DNA of 64,000 nucleotides from Marivita sp046592965 (GCF_046592965.1 NZ_JBISBV010000006.1:62001-126000); one strand, 5' to 3'. Shown: positions 23,308 to 32,796, counted from the stretch's first letter. Translations and numbers: made by a program. The notes: generated by a model from the letters alone, not told the origin.

Positions 23308-25152
23308 ATGAAAAACGTTCTCAAATCGAGCACAGCTCTCGTTCTGATCGCGAACCTGGCGATCCCGCTGCCCGCGCTGTCGCAAGAGGTGACGTTCGAC
23401 ACGACGGGGATGACCCAAGAGCAGATTGACGCGGAAATCCTGCGGCTCAAGCAGTTGGAAGAAGACGGCGACGGGACCGAAGGAGCCGAGACGACCGAAG
23501 CGGGCGAAGATGCTGAGGGCGAAAGCGAAGCCGAAGGTGAGACAACGACTGCACCCGTCGAGGCCGAAGATGGCGAAGCTGAGGATACGGGCACTGCCGA
23601 GGAGCAGGAGACTGACGAAGCTGCCAGCGAGGCTGAGGCAAGCGATGTAAGCGAGCCGGAGGCCGCGCAAGATGCCGAGACGGGCACGGAGGCCGAGGCC
23701 GAGGCATCCGAAACGGATACGCAAGTGGCGGATGAACCGGAGGCGAGCCAGACCGACCCTGCGACAGAGTCTGACAGCGACGGGACTGCTCAGGACGCGA
23801 CCGAAGCGGAAACCGAAGTCGCGCCTGAACCCGAAGCGGAGGTAGAACCGGAAACCGAGGCCGAGCCGGCTGATGACGGTGCGGAATCCTCCGACGCTGA
23901 AGTCGAAACGCAGACCGAGGTGGAGGACGCAGGCGAGACCGAGGCGGAAGAAACGCCTGACACCACGTCGGACACCGACAGCGATGCCGCAGAAACCGAC
24001 GCGGAAGAATCAAATGCTGAGCAATCGCAAGACGCAGAACCCGAGCCGCTGAGCTCCGACGCTCAGGCCGAAGCGGAAGCGCAGGCGGAGGCAGATGCTC
24101 AAACGTCAATGGCCGCGTCAGGCGATGCGGAAGGAGAGGCCGAAGTCGTCGAGGAAAGTGTGACGGAAGAAACCTCCCGCAGTTCTTCGGAGGAGTTTGA
24201 AACCGATCTCGACGGCGGAGCCCGAGAGGCGCGGGAGGATGACGACGACAGTGATGACGACGACAAAGGTTTCAGCAACTTCGAAAAAGCCGCAATCCTC
24301 GGTCTTGGCGCTGTCGCACTCAGCCAGATTCTCGCGCCGGATGACGAGGTGGTGACCAACACCGGCGATCGGGTCGTGGTTGAACGCGATGGTCAATACC
24401 GGATCATCAAGAATGACGACTCGCTGCTGCGCCAGCCCGGAGCGAACGTGACCACGTACCGGTATGAAGACGGATCGACGCGCAACGTGGTCGTGCGCGA
24501 GGACGGCACACAGGTCGAGACTGTCCGCGCGAATGACGGACGCGTCTTGCGCCGGACCCGCATTTTGCAGGACGGGCAGGAAGTGGTGCTCTTTGACGAC
24601 ACGCGCGAGGTCGAGCGGGTTGACGTCAGCCAGTTGCCGCAAGCGCGTGAGCAACGCCAGATGAACCTTCGCGAGATCAATTCCGACGATCTGGCCGCAG
24701 CGCTTCAAGCACAGCAGGCGGGCGAGGCAGGACGGCGCTTCTCGCTGAGCCAGGTGCGCAACATCGACGCGGTGCGAGGGTTGGTGCCGGAGATCAATGT
24801 CGATCTCATCAACTTCGAGACCAATTCGGCGGTCATTCGACCCGAAGAGGCGCGCGAACTTGCCGAGTTGGGACAGGCGATCAGCCGGATGATCGAAAAC
24901 GATCCGCGCGAAGTCTTCCTGATCGAAGGCCACACCGACGCTGTTGGTGCCGCGAACTACAATCTCGCCCTGTCGGATCGTCGGGCGGAGAGTGTCGCGC
25001 TGGCGCTAAGCGAATATTACGATGTGCCGCCCGAGAACCTGGTGGTTCAGGGCTATGGCGAAACCGATCTCAGGGTCGCGACGCCCGAGGCCGAACGCGC
25101 CAATCGTCGTGTCGCTGTACGTCGGATCACGCGGCTGTTGAGCGACAGCTGA
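23308..25152 (+). CDS. OmpA-family protein with very long acidic linker
   Basis: A 614-residue protein. A signal peptide ends near ALSQEV (residues 24-29). Residues about 45-320 are a low-complexity run rich in Glu, Asp, Ala and Thr, ending in DDDDSDDDDKG. A hydrophobic patch follows (KAAILGLGAVALSQILA, about 326-342), then a basic/polar middle domain and a C-terminal OmpA peptidoglycan-binding domain (about 495-610) with INFETNSAVIRP, LIEGHTDAVGAANYN and GYGETDLRV. It probably anchors the outer membrane or a periplasmic assembly to peptidoglycan. The ATG at 23308 has AAGGA upstream. Confidence 0.85.
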   Translation: MKNVLKSSTALVLIANLAIPLPALSQEVTFDTTGMTQEQIDAEILRLKQLEEDGDGTEGAETTEAGEDAEGESEAEGETTTAPVEAEDGEAEDTGTAEEQETDEAASEAEASDVSEPEAAQDAETGTEAEAEASETDTQVADEPEASQTDPATESDSDGTAQDATEAETEVAPEPEAEVEPETEAEPADDGAESSDAEVETQTEVEDAGETEAEETPDTTSDTDSDAAETDAEESNAEQSQDAEPEPLSSDAQAEAEAQAEADAQTSMAASGDAEGEAEVVEESVTEETSRSSSEEFETDLDGGAREAREDDDDSDDDDKGFSNFEKAAILGLGAVALSQILAPDDEVVTNTGDRVVVERDGQYRIIKNDDSLLRQPGANVTTYRYEDGSTRNVVVREDGTQVETVRANDGRVLRRTRILQDGQEVVLFDDTREVERVDVSQLPQAREQRQMNLREINSDDLAAALQAQQAGEAGRRFSLSQVRNIDAVRGLVPEINVDLINFETNSAVIRPEEARELAELGQAISRMIENDPREVFLIEGHTDAVGAANYNLALSDRRAESVALALSEYYDVPPENLVVQGYGETDLRVATPEAERANRRVAVRRITRLLSDS

Positions 25153-25166
25153 GACCTGAACGGATA

Positions 25167-25198
25167 AAAGCCCCGCTTGTTTGATCAGGCGGGGCTTT
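25167..25198. terminator. Bidirectional terminator between ompA-like gene and purL
   Basis: Arms AAAGCCCCGC (25167-25176) and GCGGGGCTTT (25189-25198) between convergent genes. The T run is better on the minus strand (purL side). Confidence 0.75.
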
Positions 25199-25209
25199 CC
25201 GCTGGCCGC

Positions 25210-27375
25210 TCAAAAAGACGCGAAGTGGCCCGCAAAGGCGTTTTGGTGGATGTCCGTCAATTCCGCCAATGGCGCGTCAGAACCGCCGAGCCTGACGGTG
25301 TCGCCCGTAAAGCGTCCGACAGACGCGATAGGCACTCCGGCCTGTCCTGCGGCAATCATCAATGCTTCGGCTTGGTCGAAATTGCACGCCACAAGGTAGC
25401 GGGCCTGATCTTCGCCGAAAAGTCGGGATTGGTCGGTTTCCTCGATCAAGACCCCGACGCCAGAGGCGCTGGCCATTTCAAAGGCGGCCAGAGCAAGCCC
25501 TCCGTCGCTGAGGTCTGTGCAGGCCTTGATGAGATCGCGGTTGTCGCGGATGAAGTCGCCGTTGCGACGTTCATCGTCGAGGTTGACGTGCGGTGCGTCA
25601 CCGTCCTCTCGGTTGAAGACTTCGGCAAGCAGGGCAGACTGGCCGAGATGGCCACTCGTCTCGCCAATGAGCAGGGCGACATGGCCGTCGCGGGCGCGGC
25701 CCAGGATCGGCTCTTCTCCGGCGGCGATGAGGCCCACCGCGCCGATGGTCGGGGTGGGCAGAATGCCCTGACCGTCGGTTTCATTGTAAAGCGATACGTT
25801 GCCCGACACGATGGGCATGTCGAGTGCCGTACAGGCCTGCCCGATCCCGTCGAGCGCACCGACGAACTGGCCCATGATCTCGGGCTTTTCGGGATTGCCG
25901 AAATTCAGGTTGTCGGTGGTTGCCAAAGGCTTGGCCCCCACGGCGCAAAGATTGCGGAACGCTTCGGCAACAGCTTGTTTTCCGCCTTCGACCGGATTGG
26001 CGCGCACATAGCGGGGGGTCACATCCGACGTGAAGGCAAGCATCTTTTCGGTGCCATGAACGCGGATCACACCCGCCCCCCAGCCGGGGCCTTCGAACGT
26101 ATCGGCCATCACCATGGTGTCGTACTGTTCAAACACCCAGTTGCGGGCGCAGTAATTCGGGCTGGCGATCAGCACCTTGAGCGCGTCGATGGGATCGACT
26201 GCCGGAACGTCATCGAGCGGGGCCGCGGCCTCTGTCGGTGTCCACGGGCGGTCATATTCGGGGGCCGAGGAGGCGAGGCGGGAGAGTGGCATGTCGGCCT
26301 TCGTCTCGCCGTTATGCACGATCAGGAAGCGGTCCTCGTCAATGGTCTCGCCGACGATGGCGAAGTCGAGATCCCATTTGTCGAACACCGCGCGGGCTTC
26401 GGCCTCTTTCGCAGGGTCGAGAACCATGAGCATCCGCTCCTGGGATTCCGACAGCATCATCTCGTAGGCGGTCATGTCGGTTTCGCGCTGGGGCACGTTT
26501 TCAAGATCAAGGCGGATGCCCAGCTTGCCCTTGTCGCCCATCTCCACCGCAGAACAGGTCAAACCCGCCGCGCCCATATCCTGAATCGAGATCACCGCGC
26601 CGGTCTGCATCAACTCCAACGTCGCTTCCATCAGACGCTTTTCGGTGAACGGATCGCCGACCTGCACTGTGGGTCGCTTTTCCTCGATACTGTCATCGAA
26701 CTCGGCCGACGCCATCGTCGCGCCGCCAACACCATCGCGGCCAGTCTTGGCCCCAAGATAGACCACCGGGCGGCCAACACCGCTGGCGGCGGAATAGAAA
26801 ATCTTGTCGGCATCGGCGAGACCAGCGGCGAACGCGTTCACAAGACAGTTGCCGTTATAAGCGGGATGGAAGCGCACCTCACCGCCCACGGTGGGCACGC
26901 CGAAACAGTTGCCGTAGCCGCCAATCCCCTCGACCACACCATGCACAAGCTGGCGCGTCTTGGGGTGGTCCTTTTCGCCGAACGACAGCGCGTTCATCGC
27001 CGCGATGGGGCGCGCGCCCATGGTGAACACGTCGCGCAGGATGCCGCCGACACCGGTCGCTGCCCCTTGGTAGGGCTCGATATAGGAGGGGTGGTTGTGG
27101 CTCTCCATCTTGAACACCACGGCCTGACCGTCACCGATATCCACGACACCCGCGTTCTCTCCGGGTCCACAGATCACCTGCGGGCCGGTGGTGGGCAGGG
27201 TCTTGAGGTGGATTTTGGAGGATTTGTAAGAACAATGCTCGTTCCACATGGCCGAGAAGATGCCGAGTTCTGTATAGGTCGGCTCTCTGTTCATGATCCG
27301 CAGAATTTCGGCGTATTCATCCGAATTGATGCCATGAGCGGCAATCAGATCGTCGGTGATGGCGGGGTCTTGCAT
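25210..27375 (-). CDS. purL: Phosphoribosylformylglycinamidine synthase subunit PurL
   Basis: A 721-residue subunit of the small PurL type, which works with separate PurS and PurQ to convert FGAR to FGAM using ATP and glutamine-derived ammonia. Signatures are MWNEHCSYKSSK near residue 47, the ATP-site KMESHNHPSYIEP and GAATGVGGILRDVFTMGARP. A second half repeats the AIRS-type fold (DLSDGGLALAAFEMA). The ATG at 27375 has AGGA upstream. purS and purQ are not in the window. Confidence 0.96.
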   Translation of the reverse strand: MQDPAITDDLIAAHGINSDEYAEILRIMNREPTYTELGIFSAMWNEHCSYKSSKIHLKTLPTTGPQVICGPGENAGVVDIGDGQAVVFKMESHNHPSYIEPYQGAATGVGGILRDVFTMGARPIAAMNALSFGEKDHPKTRQLVHGVVEGIGGYGNCFGVPTVGGEVRFHPAYNGNCLVNAFAAGLADADKIFYSAASGVGRPVVYLGAKTGRDGVGGATMASAEFDDSIEEKRPTVQVGDPFTEKRLMEATLELMQTGAVISIQDMGAAGLTCSAVEMGDKGKLGIRLDLENVPQRETDMTAYEMMLSESQERMLMVLDPAKEAEARAVFDKWDLDFAIVGETIDEDRFLIVHNGETKADMPLSRLASSAPEYDRPWTPTEAAAPLDDVPAVDPIDALKVLIASPNYCARNWVFEQYDTMVMADTFEGPGWGAGVIRVHGTEKMLAFTSDVTPRYVRANPVEGGKQAVAEAFRNLCAVGAKPLATTDNLNFGNPEKPEIMGQFVGALDGIGQACTALDMPIVSGNVSLYNETDGQGILPTPTIGAVGLIAAGEEPILGRARDGHVALLIGETSGHLGQSALLAEVFNREDGDAPHVNLDDERRNGDFIRDNRDLIKACTDLSDGGLALAAFEMASASGVGVLIEETDQSRLFGEDQARYLVACNFDQAEALMIAAGQAGVPIASVGRFTGDTVRLGGSDAPLAELTDIHQNAFAGHFASF

Positions 27376-27458
27376 GGGGCATCCTGTCGGTGACGGCACG
27401 TTGCGCTGTCTTTAGGCCATGACCCGTCTCAGGACAATGGAGCGCGGGTGGATTGATG

Positions 27459-27857
27459 TTATGCGTCGGGACGTGTGAGGACGAACAGCGATGCGCCGCC
27501 AAGGCAGACACCCTGGATCGCAAGGACATACCCCGGCAGACCAAGAACGACACTGACGAGAAACGTGACACCCATCATCGACGCCGCCAGGATCTTGTGG
27601 CGACGGGCAATGGCACGACGGGTTTCCCAGGCGACCACCGGCGGGCCGAAGCGCGGATGATCGACGATCCACGCACGCAGGCGCGGCGAGCTGCGGCCGA
27701 AGGAAAAAGCGGCAAGCAAAAGCAGCGGGGTGGTCGGCATGACCGGCAAGAACGCCCCGATTATTCCCAGCAGCAAGGCGAGCGCGCCAAGCGTCATCCA
27801 GAATGGACGTGCAAGAAGATCCCAGCGAATGCGCCTTTGCTTTTGCCTCTTGGTCAT
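27459..27857 (-). CDS. YbaN-family (DUF454) inner-membrane protein
   Basis: A 132-residue protein with the DUF454 layout: a hydrophobic segment LGALALLLGIIGAFLPVMPT, the motif PTTPLLLLAAFSFGRSSP, a short basic linker, and two C-terminal hydrophobic stretches. The function is unknown in the family. It is a separate minus-strand gene between the LysR regulator and purL. Confidence 0.85.
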   Translation of the reverse strand: MTKRQKQRRIRWDLLARPFWMTLGALALLLGIIGAFLPVMPTTPLLLLAAFSFGRSSPRLRAWIVDHPRFGPPVVAWETRRAIARRHKILAASMMGVTFLVSVVLGLPGYVLAIQGVCLGGASLFVLTRPDA

Positions 27858-27883
27858 GGGGTCAACACCAGTGCCTGTGCGCT

Positions 27884-27911
27884 AAAAAAAAGGCCGAGCA
27901 TAAGCTCGGCC
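27884..27911 (-). terminator. Rho-independent terminator (minus strand)
   Basis: Arms GGCCGAGC and GCTCGGCC with a 4-base loop, followed on the minus strand by a run of eight T. It most likely ends the LysR regulator transcript. Confidence 0.8.
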
Positions 27912-27935
27912 GAAGTCCAACAGGGAGGTATGAAG

Positions 27936-27968
27936 ATGAAACGCAAAACCGCGTCCCGTCTCACATGA
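27936..27968 (+). CDS. Possible 10-codon ORF with strong Shine-Dalgarno
   Basis: AGGGAGG at 27922-27928 is followed 7 bases later by an ATG encoding MKRKTASRLT and a stop. The ribosome binding site is among the best in the window, yet the frame is tiny. It could be a leader peptide, a real micro-protein or the remnant 5' end of a lost gene. No downstream plus-strand gene exists before iorAB. Confidence 0.25.
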   Translation: MKRKTASRLT

Positions 27969-27973
27969 CCCAA

Positions 27974-28034
27974 ATATGTCATTCGCGCTAAAAATGGCAA
28001 GTCCTACAACGCAGGACATATGTCATTCCCGCTA
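27974..28034. repeat. 17-bp direct repeat pair
   Basis: ATATGTCATTCGCGCTA (27974-27990) recurs as ATATGTCATTCCCGCTA (28018-28034), 16 of 17 identical, 44 bp apart. The second copy begins inside a perfect palindrome, GACATATGTC. It lies between the 10-codon ORF and the end of the LysR gene. Confidence 0.55.
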
Positions 28035-28051
28035 TGCGTGAGGCGCATGGG

Positions 28052-28972
28052 TCACACATCGCCACGCGCGCTGGCCTCTAGTGCCTTGCGGGTCTGGCGA
28101 TGCGCAAAGATCTCTTCCTGAACGAAGTCGCGGAATGCGGCGATGCGTTTGGATTGCCGCAGCTCCTCGGGATAGGCAAGGAAAACAGGGACTTCGACGG
28201 ATTCCACATCCGGGAGAACCCGTTGGATGCTTGGGAAATCCTCGATGATATAATCCGGCAACACGCCGATCCCGAGGCCGGAAAGCACGCTTTGCAGGAC
28301 GCCGAAGTAGTTATTGACGGTGAGCATGGACTGGATGTCATGCGCAAGAAGTTGCTGAACCAGCATCATGCCCGCGCTGACCTGTGCATCGCGCGGGTTT
28401 TGACAGATCAACCGATGCCCGCTTATTTCTTCCATCGACTGCGGCGCGCCGTTTTGCGACAGGTACTCGGGCGACGCATAAAGGCGCATCCGGATCGCCA
28501 TCAGCTTCTTGCGGATGAGATCGGCCTGGCTTGGTTCCTTCATGCGCACGGCCACGTCCGCTTCGCGCATTGGAAGATCGAGCACGCGCTCTTCCAGCAT
28601 CAGGTCGATGTTGAGATCGGGAAATTTCTCGTAGAGTTTCGGCAGGCGCGGCGCGAGCCAGAGCGATCCGAAACCGATGGTGGTGGTCACGCGCAGTTCG
28701 CCGAACACTTCTTCTTCGCTGTCGCGGATGCGCGCGGTTGCCGCGTCGATGCGCTTGCTCATGGAGCGGGTGGCATCGAAAAGCAATTCGCCCTGCTCGG
28801 TGAGAATCAGTCCGCGCGCGTGACGGTGGAACAGCACCGTGTTCAGCGAATCCTCGAGCGCGCGCACCTGGCGCGACACGGCAGATTGCGACAAATGCAG
28901 CGCGTCGCCTGCGTGGGTCAGGCTGCCTGCGTCGGCGACCGCGTGAAATATTCTGAGTTTATCCCAGTCCAT
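28052..28972 (-). CDS. LysR-family transcriptional regulator
   Basis: A 306-residue LTTR. The N-terminal winged helix-turn-helix is MDWDKLRIFHAVADAGSL... with SQSAVSRQVRALED as recognition region. A type-2 periplasmic-binding-like effector domain follows (about 95-295). Divergent transcription from iorAB with a 166-bp shared region suggests it controls that gene. The ATG at 28972 is preferred as the family starts at MDWDKLR; another in-frame ATG lies 15 bases upstream. Confidence 0.88.
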   Translation of the reverse strand: MDWDKLRIFHAVADAGSLTHAGDALHLSQSAVSRQVRALEDSLNTVLFHRHARGLILTEQGELLFDATRSMSKRIDAATARIRDSEEEVFGELRVTTTIGFGSLWLAPRLPKLYEKFPDLNIDLMLEERVLDLPMREADVAVRMKEPSQADLIRKKLMAIRMRLYASPEYLSQNGAPQSMEEISGHRLICQNPRDAQVSAGMMLVQQLLAHDIQSMLTVNNYFGVLQSVLSGLGIGVLPDYIIEDFPSIQRVLPDVESVEVPVFLAYPEELRQSKRIAAFRDFVQEEIFAHRQTRKALEASARGDV

Positions 28973-29050
28973 GATATTCGCTTTCAATCAATGCGATCCC
29001 CTTACAGGACATATCTGCATTTATGAACGACAACTTTGCCGAACCTTGTC

Positions 29051-29123
29051 TTATCACGAAAAAATTTGTGGTAAGGTCAGCAATTATGACCTAAATTTAT
29101 GCTAAACTGAACACACATTTAGC
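29051..29123. promoter_or_regulatory. Divergent regulatory region with three inverted repeats
   Basis: The AT-rich stretch between the LysR gene and iorAB holds three dyads: TTATCAC/GTGGTAA (29051-29074, 6 of 7), GGTCA/TGACC (29075-29091, perfect, containing the T-N11-A pattern typical of LysR boxes) and GCTAAA/TTTAGC (29101-29123, perfect). The middle dyad is the best LysR-binding candidate. Confidence 0.5.
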
Positions 29124-29138
29124 GCGGGGAGGCGTCGG

Positions 29139-32100
29139 ATGACCAAAGCTGACATCACACTGAACGATCGTTTTGATCTGAGCAAATCGCCGGTGTTGCT
29201 GAACGGCACGCAGGCGCTGGTGCGGCTCATGCTGATGCAAAAGGCGCGCGACGTGGCGGCCGGGTTGAACACCGCCGGTTATGTCACGGGCTATCGCGGT
29301 TCGCCCTTGGGTGCGGTCGATCTTCAGATGAACAAGGCGTCGCGCCATCTGTCTGCGGCCGATGTGACGTTCAAGGAAGGGCTGAACGAGGATCTCGCCG
29401 TAACCGCGCTTTGGGGCGCGCAACAGGCCGAGATGCGCGGCGAGGGGCGCTATGACGGCGTTTTCGGGCTCTGGTATGGCAAGGGGCCGGGGGTGGACCG
29501 ATCTGGCGACGCAATGCGTCATGCCAACATGGCGGGTTCGTCCCAACATGGCGGCGTCTTGATGGCGATGGGCGACGATCACACCGGCGAATCCTCGACC
29601 GTCTTGCACCAGTCCGAATGGGCGATGGTGGATGCCTATATGCCCGTTGTGTCCCCGGCGGGCGTGCAGGAGGTTCTGGATTACGGGCTGTACGGCTTTG
29701 CCCTGTCGCGCTTTTCGGGGCTTTGGGTCGGTCTGAAGACGATGAAGGACACGGTCGAGGCGACAGCGGTCGTCGATGGTCGCCCGGACCGCATGTCGTT
29801 CGTGACCCCTGATTTCCAGATGCCCGAGGGCGGGTTGAACATTCGCCTCGGTGACACGCCGCACGCGCAGGAAGCGCGGATGATCGACTACAAGCGCTTC
29901 GCCGCCGAGGCGTTCTCGCACGCAAACCAGATGGACAAGCGCGTTCTGGGCAAGCCCGGAGCCAAGATCGGCTTTGTCGCGGCCGGCAAGAACTGGCTAG
30001 ATCTGGTGCACGCGCTGAATCTGCTGGGCATCGACGCTGACGAAGCCGAGCGGTTGGGCATCACCACCTACAAGGTTGGCCAGACATGGCCGCTCGACAT
30101 GGAAGGGTTCCACGACTGGGCCGAAGGGCTCGAGCTGATCGTCGTCGTCGAGGAGAAGCGCAAGCTGATCGAGGTGCAGATAAAGGAAGCCATCTTTGAC
30201 GACCGGCGCGGTCGCAGGGTGTATGGTTGGTACAAGGGCGGCGCGGGGGGAATGCATCGCGACGAGCTTTTCCCGACGCGCGGGGCGCTTGATCCGGTGA
30301 TGATCGCGGAGCGTCTGGGCGGCATCCTCATCGAGGAGGGGCGCAATACGGATCGCATCAAGGCGGGCCTGCAAGCTATTGACGATGCAAAGAAAGCCGA
30401 CAACGCCGAAGAGATCGCGGCGCGCTTGCCCTATTTCTGTTCGGGCTGTCCACACAACACCTCCACCAAATTGCCGGACGGCAGCCGCGCCTATGCCGGC
30501 ATCGGGTGTCACTACATGGTACAGTGGATGGACCGCGAAACCGTGGGCTTTACCCATATGGGGGCGGAGGGCGCGAACTGGATCGGGGAGTCGCTGTTTT
30601 CGAAAAGACCGCATGTTTTCCAGAACTTGGGAGACGGAACGTACAATCATTCCGGCGTGCAGGCGATCCGTGCGGCACTGGCTGCGGGAACCACGATTAC
30701 CTACAAGATCCTCTATAACGACGCCGTTGCAATGACCGGCGGGCAGAAGAACGAAGGCGGTTTGACGCCTCAGCGGATCGCTGCCGAACTGCGCGCGATG
30801 GGGGTGCCCCATGTCGCGGTGGTGTATGACGAAAAAGAAGACGTCAACTTTAAAGACTTCCCGCAAGACCTTGAATTTTATGAAAGACAGGATTTGCAAA
30901 CCGTTCAGGAGAAGTTTGCAAAGATCGAGGGTGTGAGCGCGATTGTCTACATCCAGACCTGCGCCGCCGAAAAGCGGCGCCGCCGCAAGCGCGGCCAGTT
31001 TCCCGATCCCGACAAGCGCGTCTTTATCAACACCGATGTCTGCGAAGGCTGTGGTGATTGTGGCGTGCAATCGAACTGCGTGTCCATCGTGCCGAAGGAG
31101 ACGGAGTTGGGCCGCAAGCGGGCGATTGATCAATCCTCCTGCAACAAGGATTATTCTTGCCTCAAAGGGTTTTGCCCGTCTTTCGTGACCCTGGAAGGCG
31201 CTGTCATTCAGAAAAGTGCCACCGCGGATGTCGTTCTGCCGGACATGCCCGAACCGGATTTACCTGCCATTAACGGGACGTGGAATATGGTCATCACAGG
31301 CGTCGGCGGAACCGGCGTCGTGACCATCGGGGCGGTGCTTGCGCAGGCGGCGCAGATCGACGGCAAGGGCGCCGGTATGATGGAAATGGCTGGTCTCGCG
31401 CAGAAAGGTGGGGCGGTGCATATCCACTTGCGTCTGGCGGATGCACCGGCAGACATCAGCGCCATTCGCGTCGCTACAGGCGAGGCGGACGCGCTGATCG
31501 GTGGCGATCTGGTGGTCAGCGCCGGCGCGAAAACGCTGGGCCTGATGAAAACGGGTCGCACCGGCGGTGTGGTGAACGCGCATGAGATCATTACGGGGGA
31601 TTTCACGAGGAATACCGATTTCGCCCTTCCGACCGACCGCTTGCGGCTTGCCCTCGAAGCGCGGCTGCGCGAGCGTCTGGACATGTTCGACGCCTCTGAT
31701 TTGGCAAAGGCGGTGTTGGGAGATTCGATATTCTCGAACATGATGATCCTCGGCGCGGCCTGGCAGCGCGGGCTTGTGCCTCTGACATATGATGCAATCA
31801 AGCAAGCCATCGAATTGAACGGAGCCGCGGCCGAGAAGAACATCCGCGCCTTCCAAACCGGTCGGTGGGCGGTTCTGCACCCCGAGGATGCGGCGCGCGT
31901 CGCTGAACCGAAAGTCGTGGACCTTCCGAAAACACTGGCCGATCGCATTGAGTATCGCTTCGATCATCTGGTGAAGTACCAAAGCAAGCGCTATGCAAAT
32001 CGCTATCTCAAACTGGTCGAGTCTGTCAGCGATCCGCGTCTTAAAGAGGCCGTGGCGATGGGCTATCACAAGGTTCTGGCGTACAAGGACGAATACGAAG

Positions 32101-32558
32101 TCGCGCGCCTGCATCTTGAGACCCGTGACAAGGCCAAGGCCGAATTTGGCGGCGATTTCAAGATGTCCTTCCACCTTGCGCCGCCGCTTCTCAGCAAGGA
32201 GGGCGCAGACGGGCGGCCAGTGAAGAAGCAATATGGTGAGCGGATGCTGACCGGCTTTGCCATTCTGGCGCGCTTGAAGGCGTTGCGCGGCACACCGTTC
32301 GATCCGTTCGGGCGCAATGAAGAACGCAAGATGGAGCGGGCGCTGATCGCGCAATACGAAGCCGACATGGCCGAGTGGCTGCCCAAGGCGTCGCAGAATT
32401 CGATGGATGCTTTGGTTGCCTTGGCGGAATTGCCTTTGCAAATCAAGGGTTTCGGTCCGGTCAAGAAGGCCAACGAGGCGCGTGCTGCAAAGCGGCGGGA
32501 AGAATTGCTGGCAGCCTTGAGGGATGGTGGCCAGGGATTGCGGCAGGCGGCGGAATAA
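29139..32558 (+). CDS. Indolepyruvate ferredoxin oxidoreductase, fused alpha and beta subunits
   Basis: An 1139-residue fusion of IorA-like and IorB-like parts that oxidatively decarboxylates aryl- or branched-chain 2-oxo acids to acyl-CoA with electrons to ferredoxin. N-terminal pyruvate-ferredoxin-type domain: GYRGSPLGAVDLQM. TPP domain: CSGCPHNTSTKLPDG and ILYNDAVAMTGGQ. Fe-S region: CEGCGDCGVQSNC and CNKDYSCLKGFCP. Beta-like region: VITGVGGTGVVTIG and GMMEMAGLAQKGGAVH. A C-terminal extension specific to the fused form follows. GGGGAGG precedes the ATG. It is probably used in aromatic amino-acid catabolism. Confidence 0.92.
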   Translation: MTKADITLNDRFDLSKSPVLLNGTQALVRLMLMQKARDVAAGLNTAGYVTGYRGSPLGAVDLQMNKASRHLSAADVTFKEGLNEDLAVTALWGAQQAEMRGEGRYDGVFGLWYGKGPGVDRSGDAMRHANMAGSSQHGGVLMAMGDDHTGESSTVLHQSEWAMVDAYMPVVSPAGVQEVLDYGLYGFALSRFSGLWVGLKTMKDTVEATAVVDGRPDRMSFVTPDFQMPEGGLNIRLGDTPHAQEARMIDYKRFAAEAFSHANQMDKRVLGKPGAKIGFVAAGKNWLDLVHALNLLGIDADEAERLGITTYKVGQTWPLDMEGFHDWAEGLELIVVVEEKRKLIEVQIKEAIFDDRRGRRVYGWYKGGAGGMHRDELFPTRGALDPVMIAERLGGILIEEGRNTDRIKAGLQAIDDAKKADNAEEIAARLPYFCSGCPHNTSTKLPDGSRAYAGIGCHYMVQWMDRETVGFTHMGAEGANWIGESLFSKRPHVFQNLGDGTYNHSGVQAIRAALAAGTTITYKILYNDAVAMTGGQKNEGGLTPQRIAAELRAMGVPHVAVVYDEKEDVNFKDFPQDLEFYERQDLQTVQEKFAKIEGVSAIVYIQTCAAEKRRRRKRGQFPDPDKRVFINTDVCEGCGDCGVQSNCVSIVPKETELGRKRAIDQSSCNKDYSCLKGFCPSFVTLEGAVIQKSATADVVLPDMPEPDLPAINGTWNMVITGVGGTGVVTIGAVLAQAAQIDGKGAGMMEMAGLAQKGGAVHIHLRLADAPADISAIRVATGEADALIGGDLVVSAGAKTLGLMKTGRTGGVVNAHEIITGDFTRNTDFALPTDRLRLALEARLRERLDMFDASDLAKAVLGDSIFSNMMILGAAWQRGLVPLTYDAIKQAIELNGAAAEKNIRAFQTGRWAVLHPEDAARVAEPKVVDLPKTLADRIEYRFDHLVKYQSKRYANRYLKLVESVSDPRLKEAVAMGYHKVLAYKDEYEVARLHLETRDKAKAEFGGDFKMSFHLAPPLLSKEGADGRPVKKQYGERMLTGFAILARLKALRGTPFDPFGRNEERKMERALIAQYEADMAEWLPKASQNSMDALVALAELPLQIKGFGPVKKANEARAAKRREELLAALRDGGQGLRQAAE

Positions 32559-32564
32559 CAGGCG

Positions 32565-32601
32565 GCGCAATGATCGTAACGCAATGTTAGGATCATGCGC
32601 C
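32565..32601. other. Imperfect hairpin after iorAB
   Basis: GGCGCAATGATC and GATCATGCGCC pair with one bulged base around a 14-base loop, 6 bp after the stop. There is no T run, so it is a weak terminator candidate. The remaining gap to murI (about 195 bp) contains no recognisable gene or RNA. Confidence 0.45.
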
Positions 32602-32796
32602 TAAGCCTGAATGTGGTGCCGCATACGCAGAAGGGTCGCGGGCTTGGCTGTTCAAGCAAGCGCACCGCCCCGAAACAGCGGCAAAAAATCCCTACTCTGA
32701 CAGATGGATATTTCCCGCAAAGCGACGTAAGAGCAAAGTGAAATGCCGCTGTTCAGACACCGCGGCGATCAGGTTCGGGCGCAAGGGGAATGCGGC

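Noticed and set aside
23206..24109. Ser/Ala- and Arg/Pro-rich frames antisense to the OmpA-like acidic linker
   Set aside because: They are mirror images of the low-complexity Glu/Ala codons and have no independent support.
25177..27393. A 738-codon open frame antisense to purL on the plus strand
   Set aside because: It lies entirely opposite a clear purL gene, has no recognisable domain and its composition is that of the reversed purL reading frame. High GC makes such long antisense frames common.
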